Below the pieces are notes generated by a model, which was given only the letters and a program-made list of their open reading frames with translations, ran no database searches and was not told the origin of the DNA. A stretch of 64,000 nt of DNA from Chimaeribacter coloradensis (GTDB lineage: Bacteria; Pseudomonadota; Gammaproteobacteria; Enterobacterales; Enterobacteriaceae): NCBI RefSeq assembly GCF_002858715.1, contig NZ_PJZH01000011.1, forward strand, positions 1 through 64,000. The letters are read 5' to 3'. Below, piece after piece: positions 1 through 8,842 of this stretch (the first letter of the stretch is position 1; every line of letters begins with the position of its first letter). Both the position numbers and the translations under genes were made by a program.

Positions 1-1
1 A

Positions 2-77
2 TGGTGGGCGATGACGGGCTCGAACCGCCGACCCCCTCCGTGTAAAGGAGATGCTCTACCAACTGAGCTAATCGCCC
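2..77 (-). tRNA. tRNA-Val (anticodon TAC), copy 1
   Basis: On the minus strand this reads as a complete 76-nt tRNA starting GGGCGATTAGCTCAG and ending in encoded CCA. The anticodon stem-loop CTCCTTTACACGGAG carries TAC, so it decodes valine. T-loop GGTTCGAGCC and the acceptor pairing GGGCGAT/ATCGCCC are intact. It is identical in body to the second copy 58 bp away and lies downstream of it in the same transcript. E. coli has a comparable tRNA-Val cluster beside gltX. Further copies may lie beyond the left edge of the window. Confidence 0.97.
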
Positions 78-135
78 ATCTGTCACTGCTGTTTACTTTT
101 TACTGCGCTTCATCACAACAAGGCCACCGATAAGA

Positions 136-211
136 TGGTGGGCGATGACGGGCTCGAACCGCCGACCCCCTCCGTGTAAAGGAGATGCTCTACCAACTGA
201 GCTAATCGCCC
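136..211 (-). tRNA. tRNA-Val (anticodon TAC), copy 2
   Basis: Second complete 76-nt valine tRNA on the minus strand with encoded CCA, same sequence as the copy at 2-77. It is promoter-proximal: a consensus sigma-70 promoter lies just upstream (230-257). The cluster is divergent from gltX, as in E. coli. Confidence 0.97.
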
Positions 212-229
212 CCGTCGTGATGGAGTCGC

Positions 230-257
230 ATTATAGGGATAGTTCAAAGTGAGTCAA
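230..257 (-). promoter_or_regulatory. Sigma-70 promoter of the tRNA-Val operon
   Basis: On the minus strand a -35 TTGACT (252-257) and a perfect -10 TATAAT (230-235) are separated by 16 bp. The downstream tRNA begins about 12 nt after the expected start point. The near-consensus elements fit a strongly expressed stable-RNA operon. Seen directly; activity is inferred. Confidence 0.85.
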
Positions 258-380
258 CGCTTTTTCCGGAGAAAATAATCGTTCGCCGCAAAAGTAATCA
301 GGATGAAACATTTATCGCCAGCGGCGCTGCTTCTTTATGCATATCTTTGATGAATGAGCGAAAGGCGGGGGCGGAGAGCG

Positions 381-408
381 TTGAGGAATCGACATGGAGT
401 GGTAGAAT
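381..408 (+). promoter_or_regulatory. Candidate gltX promoter
   Basis: TTGAGG (381-386) and TAGAAT (403-408) are separated by 16 bp and precede the gltX start by about 75 nt. The match to sigma-70 consensus is good at both hexamers. Assignment to gltX is by position only. Confidence 0.6.
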
Positions 409-484
409 GTTGCCCACTTTTTGGTTCTTTCCGAGCAAGCGGCGGCCCGCGTCGGCTGCATTGCGTAATAAGGCTGTGTTTCCC

Positions 485-1900
485 ATGAAAATCAAAACCC
501 GTTTTGCCCCCAGCCCGACCGGCTACCTGCATGTCGGCGGCGCCCGTACCGCCCTCTACTCCTGGCTGTTTACCCGCCACCTGGGCGGCGAGTTCGTGCT
601 GCGTATTGAAGACACTGACCTGGAGCGCTCTACCCAGGAGGCGATTGACGCAATCATGGACGGCATGAACTGGCTGAACCTGGATTGGGATGAAGGCCCG
701 TACTTCCAGACCAAGCGCTTCGACCGTTACAACGCGGTGATTGACGAGATGCTGGAGCAGGGCACTGCCTATAAATGTTACTGCTCGAAAGAGCGCCTGG
801 AGGCGTTGCGTGAAACGCAGATGGCCAACGGCGAAAAACCGCGTTATGACGGCCGTTGCCGCGGCAGCCACGACCACCATGCGGCAGATGAGCCTTGCGT
901 GGTGCGTTTTGCCAACCCGCAGGATGGTTCCGTGGTGTTTGATGACAAGATCCGTGGGCCGATTGAGTTCAGCAACCTGGAGCTGGATGACCTGATCATC
1001 CGCCGCACCGACGGCTCGCCGACCTACAACTTCTGCGTGGTGGTAGACGACTGGGACATGGAGATCACCCATGTTATCCGCGGTGAAGACCACATCAACA
1101 ACACCCCGCGCCAGATTAACATCCTGAAAGCGCTGGGCGCGCCGGTACCGGAATACGCCCACGTGTCGATGATCCTGGGCGATGACGGCAAAAAACTCTC
1201 TAAACGCCACGGTGCGGTAGGGGTGATGCAATACCGTGATGACGGCTACCTGCCGGAAGCGCTGCTGAACTACCTGGTGCGCCTCGGCTGGTCCCACGGC
1301 GATCAGGAGATCTTCTCTATCGAGGAGATGAAATCCCTGTTTACCCTGGAAGCGATCAACAAATCCGCCAGTGCGTTCAACACGGAAAAACTGCAGTGGC
1401 TGAACCACCACTACATTAACCATATGCCGCCGGAGTATGTCGCAACCCACCTGCTGTGGCATGTGGAGCAGCTGGGCATCGACACCCGCAACGGCCCGCA
1501 GCTGTTTGAGATCGTGACCCTGCTGGGCGAGCGCTGCAAGACGCTGAAAGAGATGGCAGAAGCGTGCCGCTACTTCTATGAGGATTTCAGCGAGTTTGAT
1601 GCCGACGCCGCGAAGAAACACCTGCGTCCGGTGGCGCGCCAGCCGCTGGAAGCGGTGAAAGCCAAACTCGCCGCGCTGACCGAGTGGACGCCGGCTACGG
1701 TGCATGACGCCATTCAGGGCACCGCAGATGAGCTGGGCGTGGGCATGGGCAAAGTCGGGATGCCGCTGCGTGTGGCCGTGACCGGGGCCGGCCAGTCGCC
1801 GGGCATGGATGTCACCGTCCATGCGATTGGTCAGCGCCGAGCGCTGGCGCGTATCGACCAGGCTCTGGCCTACATTGCGGAGCGCGAAGCGCAGCAATAA
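485..1900 (+). CDS. gltX: Glutamyl-tRNA synthetase
   Basis: Charges tRNA-Glu with glutamate in the cytoplasm (class Ic aminoacyl-tRNA synthetase). The 471-residue product matches the E. coli length exactly when started at ATG 485, although the frame is open upstream to 347; residues before this ATG have no counterpart in the family. The N-terminal Rossmann fold opens with [14 protein letters not shown], which holds the HIGH-type motif, and KKLSKRHG near residue 237 is the KMSKS-type loop. A zinc-site pattern CYC...CRGSHDHH near residues 98-127 is present. The start is preceded by AAGG about 11 nt upstream. It is divergent from the tRNA-Val cluster and followed by a strong terminator. Confidence 0.98.
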   Translation: MKIKTRFAPSPTGYLHVGGARTALYSWLFTRHLGGEFVLRIEDTDLERSTQEAIDAIMDGMNWLNLDWDEGPYFQTKRFDRYNAVIDEMLEQGTAYKCYCSKERLEALRETQMANGEKPRYDGRCRGSHDHHAADEPCVVRFANPQDGSVVFDDKIRGPIEFSNLELDDLIIRRTDGSPTYNFCVVVDDWDMEITHVIRGEDHINNTPRQINILKALGAPVPEYAHVSMILGDDGKKLSKRHGAVGVMQYRDDGYLPEALLNYLVRLGWSHGDQEIFSIEEMKSLFTLEAINKSASAFNTEKLQWLNHHYINHMPPEYVATHLLWHVEQLGIDTRNGPQLFEIVTLLGERCKTLKEMAEACRYFYEDFSEFDADAAKKHLRPVARQPLEAVKAKLAALTEWTPATVHDAIQGTADELGVGMGKVGMPLRVAVTGAGQSPGMDVTVHAIGQRRALARIDQALAYIAEREAQQ

Positions 1901-1918
1901 GGCACCCTCAGAAACAGC

Positions 1919-1950
1919 AAGGCCGGTAAGGAGACTTACCGGCCTTTTTT
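1919..1950 (+). terminator. Intrinsic terminator of gltX
   Basis: A 12-bp stem AAGGCCGGTAAG / CTTACCGGCCTT with a GAGA tetraloop is followed by a T-run. It lies 19 bp after the gltX stop codon. Confidence 0.93.
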
Positions 1951-1984
1951 ATGGGCGCGCGTCAGCGGTGGCCTGCGTCAGCAC

Positions 1985-2362
1985 TTATTCTTCCGGCGGC
2001 GTGTCGTCAGGAAGATCGTCCAGCCCCAGCTTTTTCATCATCCCGGTGATGCCTTCACGCAGGATAAATTGCGTAATCAAATACTTTTCACGGCGGTTGA
2101 GGCGGCTGAAGGTCGCGATCCAGATTTCACGCGGCTGCGCAGAGGAGGTCAGGTAAGTGGCCGGTTCTTCCTGTGCGGAGCGGCTCTGGGCAAGAAAAGA
2201 GGCCACACTGGCCAATGCAAACTCATGGGCCCGGCCACCTTGTACGCCGGGGCGACGGCGTTTTTGCCAGTTCTCTTTGGCCGCCCGCTGGTTGATGCTC
2301 TGCTCGGTGTAGCCGGTCTTCTGTGCCAGCTCTTTTGGGGTGATCCATTCGTCGTTCATCAT
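1985..2362 (-). CDS. yfeC: YfeC/YfeD-type putative DNA-binding regulator (DUF1323)
   Basis: A 125-residue protein resembling E. coli YfeC and YfeD, the DUF1323 pair that sits beside gltX in E. coli. The N-terminus, WITPKELAQKTGYTEQSINQ, looks like a MerR/excisionase-type winged helix, and PGVQGG near residues 38-43 is characteristic of the family. The C-terminal half is acidic at the end (LDDLPDDTPPEE). Only one member is present here where E. coli has two. It converges on gltX. Two ATGs lie in tandem at the start (MMNDEW), and either could be used. Targets are unknown; the DNA-binding role is inferred from the family. Confidence 0.82.
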   Translation of the reverse strand: MMNDEWITPKELAQKTGYTEQSINQRAAKENWQKRRRPGVQGGRAHEFALASVASFLAQSRSAQEEPATYLTSSAQPREIWIATFSRLNRREKYLITQFILREGITGMMKKLGLDDLPDDTPPEE

Positions 2363-2465
2363 ACTTCCCTGATGAGGTGAAATTAACGGTTATCGTAAGT
2401 AGATCATTTTACATGATTCACTAACGGGATTAGGGGAAGTGAAAAAAGGCGCGATCTGGATCACA

Positions 2466-2491
2466 AGAAAACTGCCCGCAGGCGCGGGCAG
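2466..2491 (-). terminator. Intrinsic terminator of the formate/nitrite channel gene
   Basis: On the minus strand an 8-bp stem CTGCCCGC/GCGGGCAG with a 4-nt loop is followed by TTTTCTTG. It lies 31 bp beyond the stop codon at 2522. Confidence 0.75.
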
Positions 2492-2521
2492 CAGAAAGGC
2501 AGGGCAGGTAATGCGGAAGGA

Positions 2522-3310
2522 TTAACGCTGAACTTGTGGGGCTTCAGTACCCGGGCGGTAAGCCAGGAAGTAGATCAGGCCAACAAAGCCCGCGCCGCCC
2601 ACGGCATTACCCAGGAACACGGCCACAAAGTTCGGCAGGTAATCTGCCCAGGTCAGCGCGCCGGCAAAAATAGCGGCCGGGATGATGAACATGTTTGCTA
2701 CCACGTGCTGGAAGCCGATAGCCACGAACGCCATCACCGGGAACCACATGCCGATCACTTTGCCGCCCATCTCTTTACTGGCAAACGCCAGCCATACCGC
2801 GAGGCAGACCAGCCAGTTACAGCCGATGCCGGAGATAAAGGCGTGCAGGAAGTCTGCGTTGACCTTGGCCTGGGCGATAGAAACCGTTTTCGCCAGGAAC
2901 GCGCCTTCGGTCATGCCGAGCATGTGGCCGAAGAAGAAGGCCACGGCCAGGCTGCCGAGCAGGTTGGCAATCGTCACCCAGAACCAGTTACGCAGGATAG
3001 CCAGCGCGCGGATCTGGCGGGAGAACCAGGCAATCGGCAGCGTCATCATGTTGCCGGTCAGCAGTTCGCCACCGGCAAGCACCGTCAGGATAAGCCCGAC
3101 CGGGAACACCGCAGCGCCCAGCAGGCCGCCAAAGGAGCCCCATTGCGGCGGCAGCGTACCGATCACGTGCAGGTCCAGCAGGAAGCCGGTTGCAATAAAG
3201 GCGCCGGCCATAAAGCCCAGAATAAGCAGATTCAGGATGGAGGCGTGGCTTTTCGCTACACCGGCCTGAACGGCAAGTGAGGCAATTTCTTTTGGTGTGT
3301 GCAATGACAT
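2522..3310 (-). CDS. Formate/nitrite transporter (FNT) family channel
   Basis: A 262-residue inner-membrane protein of the FocA/NirC family, pentameric channels for formate, nitrite or other small monovalent anions. Hydrophobic segments span most of residues 25-250. Family signatures are visible: GGELLTGNMM with the conserved gating Thr (about Thr85) and GFQHVVANMF with the central-pore His (about His202). The length is closer to NirC than to FocA. There is no neighbouring pflB or nir operon, so the substrate cannot be assigned. It is the first of two FNT paralogues here (the other is yfdC at 24292-25212). The minus-strand upstream region contains a 14-bp palindrome at 3360-3373. Confidence 0.9.
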   Translation of the reverse strand: MSLHTPKEIASLAVQAGVAKSHASILNLLILGFMAGAFIATGFLLDLHVIGTLPPQWGSFGGLLGAAVFPVGLILTVLAGGELLTGNMMTLPIAWFSRQIRALAILRNWFWVTIANLLGSLAVAFFFGHMLGMTEGAFLAKTVSIAQAKVNADFLHAFISGIGCNWLVCLAVWLAFASKEMGGKVIGMWFPVMAFVAIGFQHVVANMFIIPAAIFAGALTWADYLPNFVAVFLGNAVGGAGFVGLIYFLAYRPGTEAPQVQR

Positions 3311-3615
3311 GTGTAACCCGGATGTAAAAGTTATGATAAAGGCGGGGGGCAGTCTAGTATGAGAATTATCTCAAAACAAGCCTGATTACTATACGTTCTA
3401 ACATTATTTTAAACTGCCTCTAACTTCATGATCTTAATATGTTGCAATATGTGCGGTTGCCTTTTGCGCAGGTGCGAAAGGGGGGCGAACCGGCCGCGGT
3501 TACGCATCAGGGCATGAGTAAGGGAGAAGAAGGTGCCGTTGCGCGTAAGAAATCACCACCCCGGCAGGGTGTTGCCTGCTTTTTCGACGCTTGAATTAAT
3601 TATGGTATTTAGCCG
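3311..3615. other. Gene-free interval between the FNT gene and tRNA-Ala
   Basis: No convincing ORF. The FNT-proximal side is AT-rich and includes TGAGAATTATCTCA (3360-3373), a dyad in the likely FNT promoter region. The rest, up to the tRNA-Ala promoter, shows no feature I can name. Confidence 0.5.
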
Positions 3616-3644
3616 TTGACAGGATCTGGTGGGTTTCATATTAT
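3616..3644 (+). promoter_or_regulatory. Consensus sigma-70 promoter of the tRNA-Ala operon
   Basis: A perfect TTGACA (3616-3621), a 17-bp spacer and TATTAT (3639-3644) are followed by a GC-rich discriminator (GCGCCCC). This architecture is typical of stringently controlled stable-RNA promoters. The first tRNA begins 33 nt downstream. Confidence 0.9.
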
Positions 3645-3677
3645 GCGCCCCGTCCACACGACAAGTTGTGTTGATAC

Positions 3678-3753
<76 letters not shown>

Positions 3754-3823
3754 ACTTTCTTCCCAGAAAGGTTGGTACAGGACGTTCACACCCGTCCTCA
3801 AAATCCTGTGTGGCCACATCTGT

Positions 3824-3899
<76 letters not shown>

Positions 3900-3906
3900 A
3901 AATTAG

Positions 3907-3931
3907 AAAAACCGGCTCAGGCCGGTTTTTT
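3907..3931 (+). terminator. Intrinsic terminator of the tRNA-Ala operon
   Basis: AAAAACCGGC and GCCGGTTTTTT form a stem with a TCAG loop immediately after the second tRNA. Confidence 0.93.
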
Positions 3932-4053
3932 GCTATCTGCACTATACCAATTCTGACACCGCTTTTCCCATCAAGCGTCGTATTCATCCCCCGCGGATGG
4001 ATACGCGTCTCTTTGCGCCTCTGTCACCCCGCCGGTTTGCCTTTTTGCAGGCA

Positions 4054-4080
4054 TAAAAAAAGGCGCCGCAGCGCCTTTTA
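4054..4080 (-). terminator. Intrinsic terminator of nupC
   Basis: The stem AAAAGGCGC/GCGCCTTTT with a CGCA loop is followed on the minus strand by a run of T. It ends about 19 bp beyond the nupC stop codon. Confidence 0.88.
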
Positions 4081-4098
4081 ACGTGAATTACCTGCGCC

Positions 4099-5286
4099 TT
4101 AACCCAGCACCAGACCGGCGATAGAAGCGGAAAGCACACTCACCAGAGTAGAGCCGTAAAGCAGCTTCAGGCCGAAGCGGGAGACCACATTGCCCTGATG
4201 CTCGTTCAGGCCTTTGATCGCACCGGCCACAATCCCGATTGAGGAGAAGTTGGCAAAGGAGACCAGGAACACCGACAGGATGCCCTCAGAGCGCGGGGAG
4301 AGGGTGGCTGCAATCTTCTGCAGATCCATCATTGCCACAAACTCATTGGAAACCATCTTCGTCGCCATGATGCTGCCCACCTGCAACGCTTCGCTGGACG
4401 GCACGCCCATCACCCACGCAAACGGGTAGAAGACGTAACCCAGCAGCTCCTGGAAGCTGTGACCGAACAGGGTGCTGAACAGGGCGTTGATGGCAGAGAT
4501 CAGCGCGATAAAGCCGATCAGCATCGCCGCGACAATAATTGCCACTTTAAAGCCGGCCAGAATATATTCGCCCAGCATCTCAAAGAAGCTCTGGCCTTTA
4601 TGCAGCTCACCGAGCTGCAGATCCTGCTCGCCTTCTACTTTGTATGGGTTAATCAGCGAAAGCACAATAAAGGTACTGAACATGTTCAGTACCAGTGCCG
4701 CCACCACATACTTCGGCTCCAGCATGGTCATGTATGCGCCGACGATCGACATAGAAACCGTGGACATCGCCGTAGCAGCCATGGTGTACATGCGTTTTTC
4801 GGACATCTTGCCGAGAATATCTTTATAGGCAATAAAGTTCTCAGACTGGCCGAGGATCAGGGAGCTGACGGCGTTGAACGACTCCAGCTTGCCCATACCG
4901 TTGATTTTAGACAGCACGGTACCGATCCAGCGGATCACCACCGGCAACACGCGGATGTGCTGCAGGATACCGATCAGGGCAGAAATGAAGACGATAGGGC
5001 AGAGCACTTTCAGGAAGAAGAAGGCGAGGCCTTTATCCCCCATGCCACCGAAGACGAAATCGGTGCCTTGTGCGGCAAAGCCAAGCAATTTATCAAAGAA
5101 GTTAGCGAAACCCTGAATGAACCCTAAACCAATTTCTGAATTCAGGAAGAAGTAGGCGAGCAGGACTTCAAGAACGAGTAACTGTGCGATAAAACGTAAG
5201 CGGATGTTCTTGCGATCGTGGCTGACTAACATAGCCAGGATAGCGACCACAGCCAACGCTAACGCAAAGTGCAATATTCGGGACAT
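4099..5286 (-). CDS. nupC: Nucleoside:H+ symporter NupC
   Basis: A concentrative nucleoside transporter of the inner membrane that takes up nucleosides with protons. The 395-residue product aligns throughout with E. coli NupC (400 residues), beginning [20 protein letters not shown]. The family core is present: [39 protein letters not shown] and [17 protein letters not shown]. Hydrophobic helices cover the whole length. It is divergent from mntH across a 412-bp intergenic region. E. coli nupC is controlled by CRP and CytR; I could not identify a convincing site for either here. Confidence 0.97.
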   Translation of the reverse strand: MSRILHFALALAVVAILAMLVSHDRKNIRLRFIAQLLVLEVLLAYFFLNSEIGLGFIQGFANFFDKLLGFAAQGTDFVFGGMGDKGLAFFFLKVLCPIVFISALIGILQHIRVLPVVIRWIGTVLSKINGMGKLESFNAVSSLILGQSENFIAYKDILGKMSEKRMYTMAATAMSTVSMSIVGAYMTMLEPKYVVAALVLNMFSTFIVLSLINPYKVEGEQDLQLGELHKGQSFFEMLGEYILAGFKVAIIVAAMLIGFIALISAINALFSTLFGHSFQELLGYVFYPFAWVMGVPSSEALQVGSIMATKMVSNEFVAMMDLQKIAATLSPRSEGILSVFLVSFANFSSIGIVAGAIKGLNEHQGNVVSRFGLKLLYGSTLVSVLSASIAGLVLG

Positions 5287-5633
5287 GTGTGCTCCAAATT
5301 TGAGGCAGGCGATAATTCGGGGGACATTTTATGTAACGGCGACATTAAAAACGAGACATCCATTGCAAATATAAAAATTCATGGGCATGAAATCAATGAG
5401 TTCGCACGTTTCGTTGTGAAATATCAAGATGTTAAGAAATCCATGTGTCAGATGAATATCTATGCTAGTTTTATTAACAGCGGTAATACGCACTGAATTT
5501 TGCCGGATTGGCTGATTTTGCAACGGTAAAACCCTCAAAAAGCAGGGGACTCTGTGGCGACATACCTCCTCAGCGAGCTTTCATTTATCACTGCGGCCTA
5601 TCAGAGAGATAAGCACAAGCAATAGGGATGCGC
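5287..5633. other. Divergent nupC/mntH intergenic region
   Basis: About 350 bp of AT-rich sequence with no supported gene. It must hold the nupC promoter on the minus strand. Only a CRP-like half site (TTGTGA near 5413) is visible, too weak to call. The stretch nearest mntH could form stems, but it does not fit the manganese riboswitch consensus. Confidence 0.4.
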
Positions 5634-5662
5634 TTGATAACGATTCTCATTTACTCGATGAT
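5634..5662 (+). promoter_or_regulatory. mntH promoter with Fur-box-like operator
   Basis: A 19-bp sequence at 5636-5654, GATAACGATTCTCATTTAC, matches the Fur consensus GATAATGATAATCATTATC at 14 of 19 positions. It overlaps a possible -35 TTGATA (5634-5639) and lies before a weak -10 GATGAT (5657-5662). In E. coli mntH is repressed by MntR with Mn and by Fur with Fe, so a Fur site is expected. I saw no clear MntR box. Confidence 0.65.
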
Positions 5663-5678
5663 ACCGGGTAAGCACACC

Positions 5679-5705
5679 ATGATTAAGGGTTATACGTTAT
5701 GCTGA
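5679..5705 (+). CDS. Possible 8-codon leader ORF overlapping the mntH start
   Basis: ATG ATT AAG GGT TAT ACG TTA TGC TGA runs across the mntH ribosome-binding site (AAGGG, 5685-5689) and ends one codon into mntH in another frame. A ribosome translating it would cover the mntH Shine-Dalgarno sequence. Its own Shine-Dalgarno is weak (CGGG about 10 nt upstream). This may be chance. Confidence 0.25.
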   Translation: MIKGYTLC

Positions 5706-6928
5706 ACAGTCGCGCTGATGCTACCAGCCGCACGTCCAGAAAAATTAAACTTTCCTTAATGGGGCCGGCTTTTATCGCCGCCATCGGCTATATCGATCCG
5801 GGCAACTTTGCGACCAATATTCAGGCCGGGGCGTCGTTTGGCTATAAATTGCTCTGGGTGGTGGTGTGGGCCAACCTGATGGCGATGCTGATCCAACTGC
5901 TCTCAGCCAAACTCGGCATTGCCACCGGCAAAAACCTGGCTGAGCACATCCGCGACCGTTTCCCGCGCCCGGCCGTATGGGCTTACTGGGTGCAGGCTGA
6001 AATCATCGCCATGGCTACCGATCTGGCGGAGTTTATCGGGGCGGCGATCGGCTTCAAGCTGTTGCTGGGGGTATCGCTGTTACAGGGTGCCGTGCTTACC
6101 GGCATCGCGACCTTTATTATCCTGGCGATCCAGCGCCGCGGCCAGAAGCCGCTGGAGTGGGTGATCGGCGGGTTGCTGCTGTTTGTGGCGGCGGCTTACA
6201 TTGTGGAGCTGTTCTTCTCGCAACCAAAAATGGGCGAGCTGGTAAAAGGCATGGCGCTGCCTTCTCTGCCGGGGGCGGATGCGGTCTATCTGGCGGCCGG
6301 GGTACTGGGCGCGACCATTATGCCGCACGTCATTTACCTGCACTCTTCGCTGACCCAGCGCTCCGGTTCCAGCACCAAGGCTGACCGTTACTCCTCCACC
6401 AAACTGGATGTGGCGATTGCCATGACCATTGCCGGTTTTGTCAATCTGGCGATGATGGCGACCGCTGCCGCGGCGTTCCACTTCAGCGGGCACAGCGGCA
6501 TCAGTGAACTCGACCAGGCCTACCTGACGCTGGAGCCGCTGCTCGGCCATGCGGCCGCGACCATCTTCGGCCTGAGCCTGGTGGCGGCCGGCCTCTCCTC
6601 GACGGTCGTCGGCACGCTGGCAGGGCAGGTGGTCATGCAGGGCTTCGTGCGCTTCTATATTCCTTTATGGGTGCGCCGGGTGGTCACCATGCTTCCTTCC
6701 TTTATTGTGATCATGCTCGGGATGGATGCCACCAAAATTCTGGTGATGAGCCAGGTGCTGCTGAGTTTCGGTATTGCGCTGGCGCTGCTGCCGCTGCTCT
6801 CCTTTACCGGCAACCGGGAGTTGATGGGTGAGATGACCAACACCCCGCTGATGCAAAACCTGGGGCGGATCATTGTGCTGGTGGTGATTGGCCTGAACGG
6901 CTACCTGCTGGTCAGTATGATTATGTAG
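5699..6928 (+). CDS. mntH: Mn(II)/divalent metal:H+ symporter MntH (NRAMP)
   Basis: Proton-coupled manganese (and iron) importer of the inner membrane. The 409-residue product has the NRAMP signatures: [15 protein letters not shown] near residue 31 with the metal-binding Asp and Asn, and the [10 protein letters not shown] motif in TM6 near residue 207. About 11 transmembrane helices are expected. The E. coli protein is 412 residues. ATG 5699 is preceded by AAGGG at a 9-nt spacing. It is divergent from nupC, as in E. coli, under a Fur-box-like promoter. Confidence 0.97.
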   Translation: MLNSRADATSRTSRKIKLSLMGPAFIAAIGYIDPGNFATNIQAGASFGYKLLWVVVWANLMAMLIQLLSAKLGIATGKNLAEHIRDRFPRPAVWAYWVQAEIIAMATDLAEFIGAAIGFKLLLGVSLLQGAVLTGIATFIILAIQRRGQKPLEWVIGGLLLFVAAAYIVELFFSQPKMGELVKGMALPSLPGADAVYLAAGVLGATIMPHVIYLHSSLTQRSGSSTKADRYSSTKLDVAIAMTIAGFVNLAMMATAAAAFHFSGHSGISELDQAYLTLEPLLGHAAATIFGLSLVAAGLSSTVVGTLAGQVVMQGFVRFYIPLWVRRVVTMLPSFIVIMLGMDATKILVMSQVLLSFGIALALLPLLSFTGNRELMGEMTNTPLMQNLGRIIVLVVIGLNGYLLVSMIM

Positions 6929-6947
6929 GGTGTCGCTGAAAAAAGAG

Positions 6948-6973
6948 AGGCAGGCCAATGGCCTGCCTTTTTT
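6948..6973 (+). terminator. Intrinsic terminator of mntH
   Basis: A 9-bp stem AGGCAGGCC/GGCCTGCCT with an AAT loop is followed by six T. It lies 19 bp after the mntH stop. Confidence 0.92.
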
Positions 6974-7004
6974 ATTGCTGTGTGTTCTTATTATTTACCG
7001 GCTG

Positions 7005-7358
7005 TCAGTGGCGTCCGCCGTGGTGGTTATCACGGCCGCGCTCATAACCACGTTCGTAACCCCGCTCAAACCCGCGCTCATAACCCCGGCGGCGGTCATG
7101 CCCATAGGCATGGCCATGCGGTGGGCCATAAAAACGCGGGCCGCCGTGGAAGCGGTGCGGCGGGCGGTGGTGGCGTTCCCACCAGCCGCGGTCACGCCAG
7201 CGGCCGCCATCCCAGTAGTTACCGTGACGGTCGCGGTCGCCGATGGACAGCGAAAAGCCCGGCATCCGCAGACTCAGGTTATCCGCCTTGGCAGGCAGTA
7301 CCGCGGGTAACAAGGTAACGAAAAGTGCGCTCAGCAAAAGTGTTTTTAGTTTAACCAT
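7005..7358 (-). CDS. ypeC: YpeC-type secreted DUF2502 protein
   Basis: A 117-residue small exported protein. The N-terminus MVKLKTLLLSALFVTLLPAV is a Sec signal peptide, with likely cleavage after AKA (about residue 25). The mature part contains SIGDRDRHGNYWDGGRWRDR, closely matching E. coli YpeC, which also lies between mntH and glk. The C-terminus is rich in His, Arg, Gly and Tyr, with a short tandem RGYERGFERG-type repeat ending GGRH. The start at 7358 is favoured by GGAGG nine bases upstream; the frame stays open further, but those codons encode the ribosome-binding site. Function is unknown; the His/Arg-rich tail could bind metal or polyanions, which is speculation. Confidence 0.85.
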   Translation of the reverse strand: MVKLKTLLLSALFVTLLPAVLPAKADNLSLRMPGFSLSIGDRDRHGNYWDGGRWRDRGWWERHHRPPHRFHGGPRFYGPPHGHAYGHDRRRGYERGFERGYERGYERGRDNHHGGRH

Positions 7359-7537
7359 TCTTATTATCCTCCAGACCACCTCGGTGGGTGCCATAGATAT
7401 ACGACCAATTAACGTCAGGCACTATCGGATAACAGGTCGTTTTAAATCATTTACCCGTCTTAACAGTTTACTGACAAAGGGCGTCAAAATGGAGTAATTG
7501 TGGAGAAAAAGCAACACCAGAAGGCAGGAGGGGGAGC

Positions 7538-7564
7538 GCCCGCCGGTCAGGAAACACGGCGGGC
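7538..7564 (-). terminator. GC-rich hairpin after the aldo-keto reductase gene
   Basis: Perfect 8-bp inverted repeat GCCCGCCG/CGGCGGGC, 12 bp beyond the minus-strand stop codon at 7576. There is no T-run, so it is at best a factor-dependent or RNA-stabilising end. Confidence 0.35.
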
Positions 7565-7575
7565 AGGGTAAGCGG

Positions 7576-8565
7576 TTACATCAAAATTTTTTCAATATCA
7601 TCCAGTTCCTGCTGGGTGAAGCTGCGGTTCTGCAACATGCCGACTGCATCATCAATCTGGCTGGTTTTACTGGCACCAATCAATACCGAGGTCACGCGGT
7701 CGCCGCGCAGCACCCAGGCCAGCGCCATCTGCGAGAGTTTCTGCCCACGTTGCTGGGCCAGCGCATTCAGTGCCCGCACCCGTGCCAGTTTCTCTTCTGT
7801 GAGCTGTTCCGGGTTAAGGAAACGGCTGCCGCTGGCGGCCCGCGAATCCTCCGGGATGCCGTTGAGGTAGCGGTCGGTCAGCTGGCCGCCGGCCAGCGGC
7901 GAAAACGCAATCGATCCCACCCCATGCTCGGCCAGCGTATCCAGCAGCTGGTCTTCAATGCCGCGTTCATACATCGAGTATTTCGGCTGGTGGATCAGGC
8001 AGGGCGTGCCGAGCTGTTTCAGGATCTCAAACGCCTGGCGCGCGCGTTCCGCCGGGTAGTTTGACAGGCCGATATAGAGCGCCTTGCCCTGACGGACCAG
8101 CAGATCCAGCGCGGCCATGGTCTCTTCCAGCGGCGTATCAGGATCGGGCCGGTGGTGGTAGAAGATGTCCACATACTCCAGCCCCATGCGGCGCAGGCTC
8201 TGGTCAAGGCTGGAGACCAGGTACTTTTTCGATCCCCAGTCACCATAAGGCCCCCCCCACATGGTGTAGCCAGCTTTGGAAGAGATGATCAGCTCATCGC
8301 GGTAGGGCAGGAAATCCTCTTTCAGGATGCGGCCGAAATTCAGCTCGGCGGAGCCGGGCGGTGGGCCGTAATTATTGGCGAGATCAAAGTGCGTGATGCC
8401 GAGGTCAAAGGCGCGGCGCAGCAGCTGGCGGCTATTTTCCAGCAGCGTGGTGTCGCCGAAATTGTGCCACAGGCCGAGGGAGACGGCGGGCAGCTTCAGG
8501 CCGCTGCGGCCGCAACGGCGGTACTCCATGCTTTCATAACGTGCCGGGCTGGCGTGGTACACCAT
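7576..8565 (-). CDS. gpr: YghZ-type aldo-keto reductase (L-glyceraldehyde 3-phosphate reductase)
   Basis: A 329-residue NADPH-dependent aldo-keto reductase, like E. coli YghZ/Gpr (AKR14), which reduces L-glyceraldehyde 3-phosphate and detoxifies methylglyoxal. The TIM-barrel catalytic set is visible: Asp and Tyr in FDLANNYGPP, Lys in IISSKAGY and His in YHHRPDPDTP. The NADP-binding tail includes LIGASKTSQIDD. The ATG at 8565 is preceded by AAGGGAA. Upstream in-frame codons have no family counterpart. It is divergent from ipdC across 277 bp. The substrate is inferred from family resemblance. Confidence 0.87.
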   Translation of the reverse strand: MVYHASPARYESMEYRRCGRSGLKLPAVSLGLWHNFGDTTLLENSRQLLRRAFDLGITHFDLANNYGPPPGSAELNFGRILKEDFLPYRDELIISSKAGYTMWGGPYGDWGSKKYLVSSLDQSLRRMGLEYVDIFYHHRPDPDTPLEETMAALDLLVRQGKALYIGLSNYPAERARQAFEILKQLGTPCLIHQPKYSMYERGIEDQLLDTLAEHGVGSIAFSPLAGGQLTDRYLNGIPEDSRAASGSRFLNPEQLTEEKLARVRALNALAQQRGQKLSQMALAWVLRGDRVTSVLIGASKTSQIDDAVGMLQNRSFTQQELDDIEKILM

Positions 8566-8842
8566 AGAAAATTCCCTTATCAGTGAGCGAAAAGTTGCAC
8601 TGTAGTGTAGACGGTTACACACCCCCCTGCCGTTGGCAGGATCACAACTTCCCGAGCCTTATCAATTCCTCCGGCAATACGCAGACCCGCTTCTGTCACA
8701 GTCAGCATTTTTATGGCAGCGGGGCGCGCAGTGTGCAGCGCTGTAACGCCCGCTTGCCAATCCCCACAGCAGAGAAGATTCGCCGCATGCAGTGCGTCAG
8801 CAATACTTAATGCTGGATACCTATCAAAAGGCAGGGGGAGTG

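Noticed and set aside
335-1897. A 520-codon open frame antisense to the whole of gltX
   Set aside because: gltX is unmistakable. Long antisense frames are expected in GC-rich coding DNA, and this one is Arg/His/Val-rich with no recognisable domain.
3360-3373. Fur box at the formate/nitrite channel promoter (TGAGAATTATCTCA)
   Set aside because: The dyad is one base short of the 7-1-7 Fur pattern and has weak flanks; noted only as a palindrome.
5405-5430. CRP site for nupC (TTGTGAAATATCAAG)
   Set aside because: Only one half site fits; the second arm is poor.
5530-5635. Possible yybP-ykoY manganese riboswitch in the mntH leader (GGGGACTC region)
   Set aside because: The conserved riboswitch core could not be matched, and the mntH promoter appears to lie downstream of this sequence.
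8590-8620. TyrR-box-like sequence TGTAGT...GTTACA upstream of ipdC
   Set aside because: The half-site spacing is one base too long and both arms deviate from TGTAAA-N6-TTTACA.
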